64,000 nt of DNA from Steromphala cineraria (taxonomy: Eukaryota > Mollusca > Gastropoda > Trochida > Trochidae). Below are positions 59,799-64,000 of the stretch, in pieces. Within the stretch, counting starts at the first letter, position 1. Each line of letters begins with the position of its first letter. The stretch spans positions 76,721,338-76,785,337 of the forward strand of contig OU744720.1 in assembly GCA_916613615.1 (NCBI GenBank), in the 5' to 3' direction. Both the position numbers and the translations under genes were made by a program. The notes beneath the pieces were generated by a model. It saw only the letters and a program-made list of their open reading frames with translations, was not told the DNA's origin and ran no database searches.

Positions 59799-59862
59799 GT
59801 TGCGACTTGTCCCCCTTTGTTACGACTTGTCCCCCTTTGTTACGAGTTGTCTCCCTTTGGTA
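59799..59862. repeat. 20-bp tandem repeat over the SLCO stop codon
   Basis: Three copies of ttgttacgacttgtccccct (with variants) overlap the last codons. On the coding strand each unit ends in TAA or CAA, so the true stop is one member of a repeated series. Confidence 0.85.
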
Positions 59863-62800
59863 TGATTGGTTCTCGTACATCTCCTTCCAAATCCTCCTTG
59901 GCGAGAGTTTCCTCTGTTTTGGGCGAATCGTCCGGTTCAATTGGAGGTTTATAAAGGCGCAAGGCCAGGACTAAGAAGATGGCGGATATGATGCAAGTCC
60001 CAATCATGAGGAGGAAGAGGTTTCTGGCCATGCTCATACTGTCGTACACCCAGCAGGACAGACGGCTGTCACACTTCTCCCGCCAGACGACACACGACTC
60101 GTCCAGCAGACGACCGTACAGGATTGGTCCGGGAACTGTGCCTGAAAAACAGAATTCGTGAAATATTTCCTCTAAATGGATTCTTTGTTTGATTGCATCT
60201 TAAGGAGGTGAATATCCTCTATTCGTCGAAACAACAGTCGTCTTCATGTTACGAACAAGTGTGAGAAAACGAAATTAATGTCGAAAAGGATAATATTTAC
60301 AAATTATTTGTTTTCCAATTTTATCTCAGTGAGGTTCTCGGTACATGTTTCATTGGCAGGGTATCCTATACTTAATTAGATTCTATTAAACTTAGTTACA
60401 AGTATTTATCAAGAGAAGAGTAATTTTATTCAATATCAGTTTGAATGATATAAGAAATGTCTGAATTCAAGTGTAAATCATGCTTACCAAGTAATCTGAC
60501 AATGAACAATTTGATTCCCTGGGCAAATGTCTTGTGCTCCTCTGGTACACATCTGTAATGATAATAAATTAATATGTAAGCATTTACGGCTGACACCAAA
60601 GTGCTATTACATAACTTGTGGCATCCATGACCATAGATCAAGAAAAAGATATGACAAAAGTTGTTCTCTTTATAATGATTACTCGTGCAAATTTCTAAAT
60701 AACTGCCATCAGGGATGTTATAACACTTATTTTTATTACTGTATTATACTTCCCTGCTGCCATGATATGACTATTTTGACCACACACAAAATCTGCCAGA
60801 GCATTACCCAAATTCAAGAAATTAACATTTTCAACAAAATAATATTTTGTAATAAAAAGAACTGTTAGAAGTCGTACCTGAGTTGGACCGAGTCGCCCGG
60901 AGCGACAGGTATGAAGACAAAAAAGATGAGAACAAACATGGCGGCCAGGAAGACGTACAAGATGGAACAACTGTCCCGGCATCCTTTACTCGTTACCGTC
61001 ACGCTCGAGTTGACAAATGGCGGACTCGTCACGCACGTGCACTGCGAGTAGTTCTGAAATATATTTATGGATAAAATTCAATTAACAAAATCATTGCAGT
61101 CTCTACAGACAAAAAATCATGGATTCAAACACAGGCATGTATCGCTTAGAAACAGAGTTAGAAATACATACATATCTATAGACCTTGCACTTCTACTGGA
61201 GAGGTTCCCTTAGAAACAGCGTTAAAAGGCATAAATACCTTTAGACCGCGCTCTTACTAGATACTACTTACTAGATATTAGTAAAGTAAAGTTTGTGCAA
61301 ATGTATGTCGTTCTAACGCAGTAGATGTCCCTGAGAAGTCGAGGGGCATTCCCATTTATAAAGAATTATTTTCATAAATGACGTGACATTTCAACAGGAT
61401 AGTAATGCAAAATCCATGCCTTATTGACAATGGATGATTATTAACATCTGAAATACAAAAGTTAACATTAAGTGAAACCTACCCCGTTGCCCAGATCAGT
61501 GACACAGCCAGCATGACAGGGAGTGAAGTACACATTCCCCGAGGTATCACACACCGGCTCAAACACGTCTGTACTGCACCTGCAGTTGGCGTTACACCCC
61601 ACATTCAGCTCAACCGTGTAGGGGGTGTGGGTATATCTGGGGAGAACAGACACAGAACTCAATAAAGAGAAATACGGTGCCATTTTGGCATCCTCGTCAA
61701 CCTTATGTTTTGCATCCTGTCTCAGGGTACGAACGTTATACTTACTCACTAATCTGTACAGTTTAGTGGAGTTAGCGTAACGTTCGTACCCTGAGACAGG
61801 ATGTATGTTTTGATGCTCCATATTGATGTGTGAAAGGTAAGGGAAAGTTCAGTTCTTGGGGACAGAGGATTGTATTCTGGTTCGGTTTATTCTTATTCCA
61901 TTACATTACAGGACACAACAGTAGGAATTACGTGGCTTGTGTAAATATTCTATATGCGTGAACTGAAAACAACATATTGACTGATATGAGTCAAAATTAT
62001 TATATTGTATGAAATACGTTCTGAATGATTGACAATTACAGGAAGCTTTGTAAGTTTGCTATTTTGCTTGTATTAGAAGTAGGAAAATCATTTTATGAAA
62101 TTCACTGCGAACGACAAACATCATTATTATATACAACATTACAGCAACCATCAACTATGGCCTTACCCTGGATAAGGCGCGTCGATGCCGGCGATGATTT
62201 CCTTGTCGCATTTGAGCCAGAGGACGCAGCTAGACACCAGGGCCCCGAACACGCCTACCAAACACACCTTCATAGAGCCCCGGATGTCTAACTTCAACTT
62301 CCGGGTTATAATGCCTCCTACAAACTGACCTCCTGCCGCGCTTGGCACCACCGCAATACCTGGACAAGAATAGGAATTTAAGTGAGTGAAGCGTACATAA
62401 ATCCTTCACATGTTTGCATTTTTGAAGCCTTGACAATAGTGTTTTCTGCAATAAATTTTATAGAATACACATAGAAAACATTGGAAAAAAGTAAAAGTTA
62501 ATATCATAAACAATCAAAATAGCGTCGGAGTTACCAAGTTCATAGTTGAAGTTTTTTTTTAGAATAACTGGTGTGTCAAAATGAGTATTCCTCACCATTA
62601 CAAAGATTACAAAAAGTCAAAAATACCTTTATCGTGGATAGGTCGCCCCTATGGCTAAATTACGTTAAACTCAAACTAACTCACTCCCTTTATCATGGAT
62701 AAAAAACCTTAAAGGCTTATAAAACAACAATGTACTAAAGCTTTAAACTTCATCCCTGATGCTCAAACCTAACTCTGCAGTAAAACCCCCTACCTGTCAA

Positions 62801-63686
62801 CATGGCTGCGAGAGATGCTGATATCTTGTACTCGTTCTCGATGAACTTGGGAAGGAAGGTGGCGCTCCCAGCGATCACCAGCCCCTCCATCAGCATACTC
62901 AACGTCATGAAGCAGAACACGGGGTTCAAACACAGACAGTAGAGCACTCGTAGTAGGTCCGTCAGTGAACCCTTCTCGCCAACCCGAGCCTTCGTGTGAG
63001 CTGACGATGTGTGGGCTTGGGAACGTCTCGTAGCACTCACATACCTGGCAGCTGGAATAGATTAATATTCGTTATGGAATTGTTAAAAGTCACAGTTCAT
63101 AAATGGTCCTTCTTTTGAAAGCCCTTTTGATAACGCTTCTTTTCGGTTTTTTTTAAATTTATTGATAGATATACATTTTGTATACAGTTTGTCTCGTAAA
63201 TAAAAGTCAAACTTCATTTACGAATATGTGTTTGGCTTATAAACGTCTTTTGTAAAAAGTGGAAGAGTTTGTTATGGTAAGGTTAAACATCAAACATCAT
63301 TTAAAACAATTTGAACAATTTGGTTGTAATCTAACTTCCCGTTTAGTTTTTAGAAACATGTTTTGCATAGATGAACAGTTCGTTATAACGATCTTTACTA
63401 AATGTCATTATTCTCTAATTGATAAGTTGTACACAAATAAATATTTGTCATTCAGTGATGAACCCAAGGTTAACAAAAACATGGAGAACATCCCCATGCT
63501 CATATTAGTACTGTTAACTTCTATAATGACACTTTAACAGAATAACAGCAACAAGATGACTCACAAGGCAGCTCCTTGCCGTACGCAAACAGTGGTATGG
63601 AGACAGCAAGGTTGAGTATAGCGCACACGAGGAAGGTGAACCACCAGGCCCCCACCCACCGCGGGTCATCTGGCGTTATTGACAGT
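59840..63686 (-). CDS. Organic anion transporting polypeptide (SLCO/OATP), C-terminal seven exons
   Basis: Coding exons in transcript order: 63565-63686, 62794-63051, 62167-62359, 61483-61636, 60878-61053, 60488-60552, 59840-60141 (stop). All have GT/AG borders with compatible phases, and together they encode about 422 residues. The first visible exon has the OATP signature DPRWVGAWW, but with T where the family usually has G (WWFTFL). Later come transmembrane segments (for example FMTLSMLMEGLVIAGSATF) and a Kazal-type extracellular loop (CNANCRCS, FEPVCDTSGNVY, CHAGC). The PGPILYGRLLD motif and last membrane span follow, then an acidic cytoplasmic tail. OATPs are 12-TM plasma-membrane carriers for bulky organic anions. 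The N-terminal half and start codon lie beyond the right edge. Substrate cannot be inferred. Confidence 0.9.
61713..61803. mobile_element. Short palindromic MITE with 9-bp target duplication in an SLCO intron
   Basis: The ends catcctgtctcagggtacga and the inverse bound 91 bp. The 9-mer tatgttttg flanks both sides (61704-61712 and 61804-61812). Same family as 47820-48046 with most of the centre deleted. It lies 77 bp upstream of the Kazal exon's acceptor. Confidence 0.88.
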
Positions 63687-64000
63687 CTGGAAGGAAACCA
63701 CAAATACATGTATAGCTTATATTCATCACAAAGCCAGTGATAAGATTGTGTGAACTATTTTAACATAATCTAATGAATTATGTGAAATATAACTTTTTGA
63801 ATTATGTGAAACATCATTTTATGAATTTTGTGTAACATCATGATTTATTACTGAATTATATGTGAAACGTCATGATAAATTTCTGAATTATGTAAATATC
63901 AAAATGTATTTGTCTTGATATCTGAGGTTTAGTATAATTTGTTCGCATATTGCAAAACGATAATCATGTTCAATGATTGATTTGAATCTGAGTTACTATT

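Overview
The window looks like nuclear DNA from a marine invertebrate, most likely a bivalve mollusc. It is AT-rich, its genes have spliceosomal introns, and it is full of short non-autonomous DNA transposons, minisatellites and decayed LINEs. The phylum is inferred from gene content (somatomedin-B/EndoU proteins, a UNC5C-like gene, an OATP carrier) and from repeat types I associate with molluscs; nothing here proves it. No bacterial, CRISPR or rRNA features were seen.

Layout. 1-7.4 kb: gene-poor, with a 159-bp duplication, a ~1 kb TIR element, a degenerate TTAA-containing minisatellite and a TTAA-flanked MITE. 7.4-9.6 kb: an intronless-CDS UNC5C-like receptor/adaptor (TM, ZU5, UPA, Death). 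9.6-13.7 kb: no gene seen. 13.75-15.4 kb: a frameshifted, intronless ADAM/ADAMTS-like metalloprotease pseudogene. 16.4-17.8 kb: a 5'-truncated LINE. 18.7-55.8 kb: the core of the window, four head-to-tail secreted EndoU-family genes, here called A (18682-25201), B (27307-33278), C (37964-41724) and D (45783-55784). 55.8-59.8 kb: no gene seen. 59.8-63.7 kb: on the minus strand, the last seven coding exons of an SLCO/OATP transporter whose 5' part lies beyond the right edge.

The EndoU genes share one six-exon plan: signal peptide; one SMB domain; four EndoU exons, with intron phases 1-1-2-1-0. Each spliced CDS is a whole number of codons (348, 356, 353 and 353 aa). All four lack the second catalytic His and the catalytic Lys of the XendoU/PP11 active site, and A also lacks the first His. 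In their place is a longer His-containing loop with an N-glycosylation sequon in every copy. This suggests a diversified secreted family with altered or no RNase activity.

A second theme is DNA architecture. Tandem duplications repeatedly begin at or just beyond the 5' splice sites of these genes. Signal-peptide exons plus donor are repeated five times in C and three times in D. Exon-end fragments are duplicated in B and D. Minisatellites of 34, 26 and 33 bp start 15-30 bp after donors in A, B and D, and the 33-bp array carries a consensus GTAAGT donor in most of its units. Together with MITE insertions next to exons, this makes the cluster a fast-evolving locus where splicing could vary.
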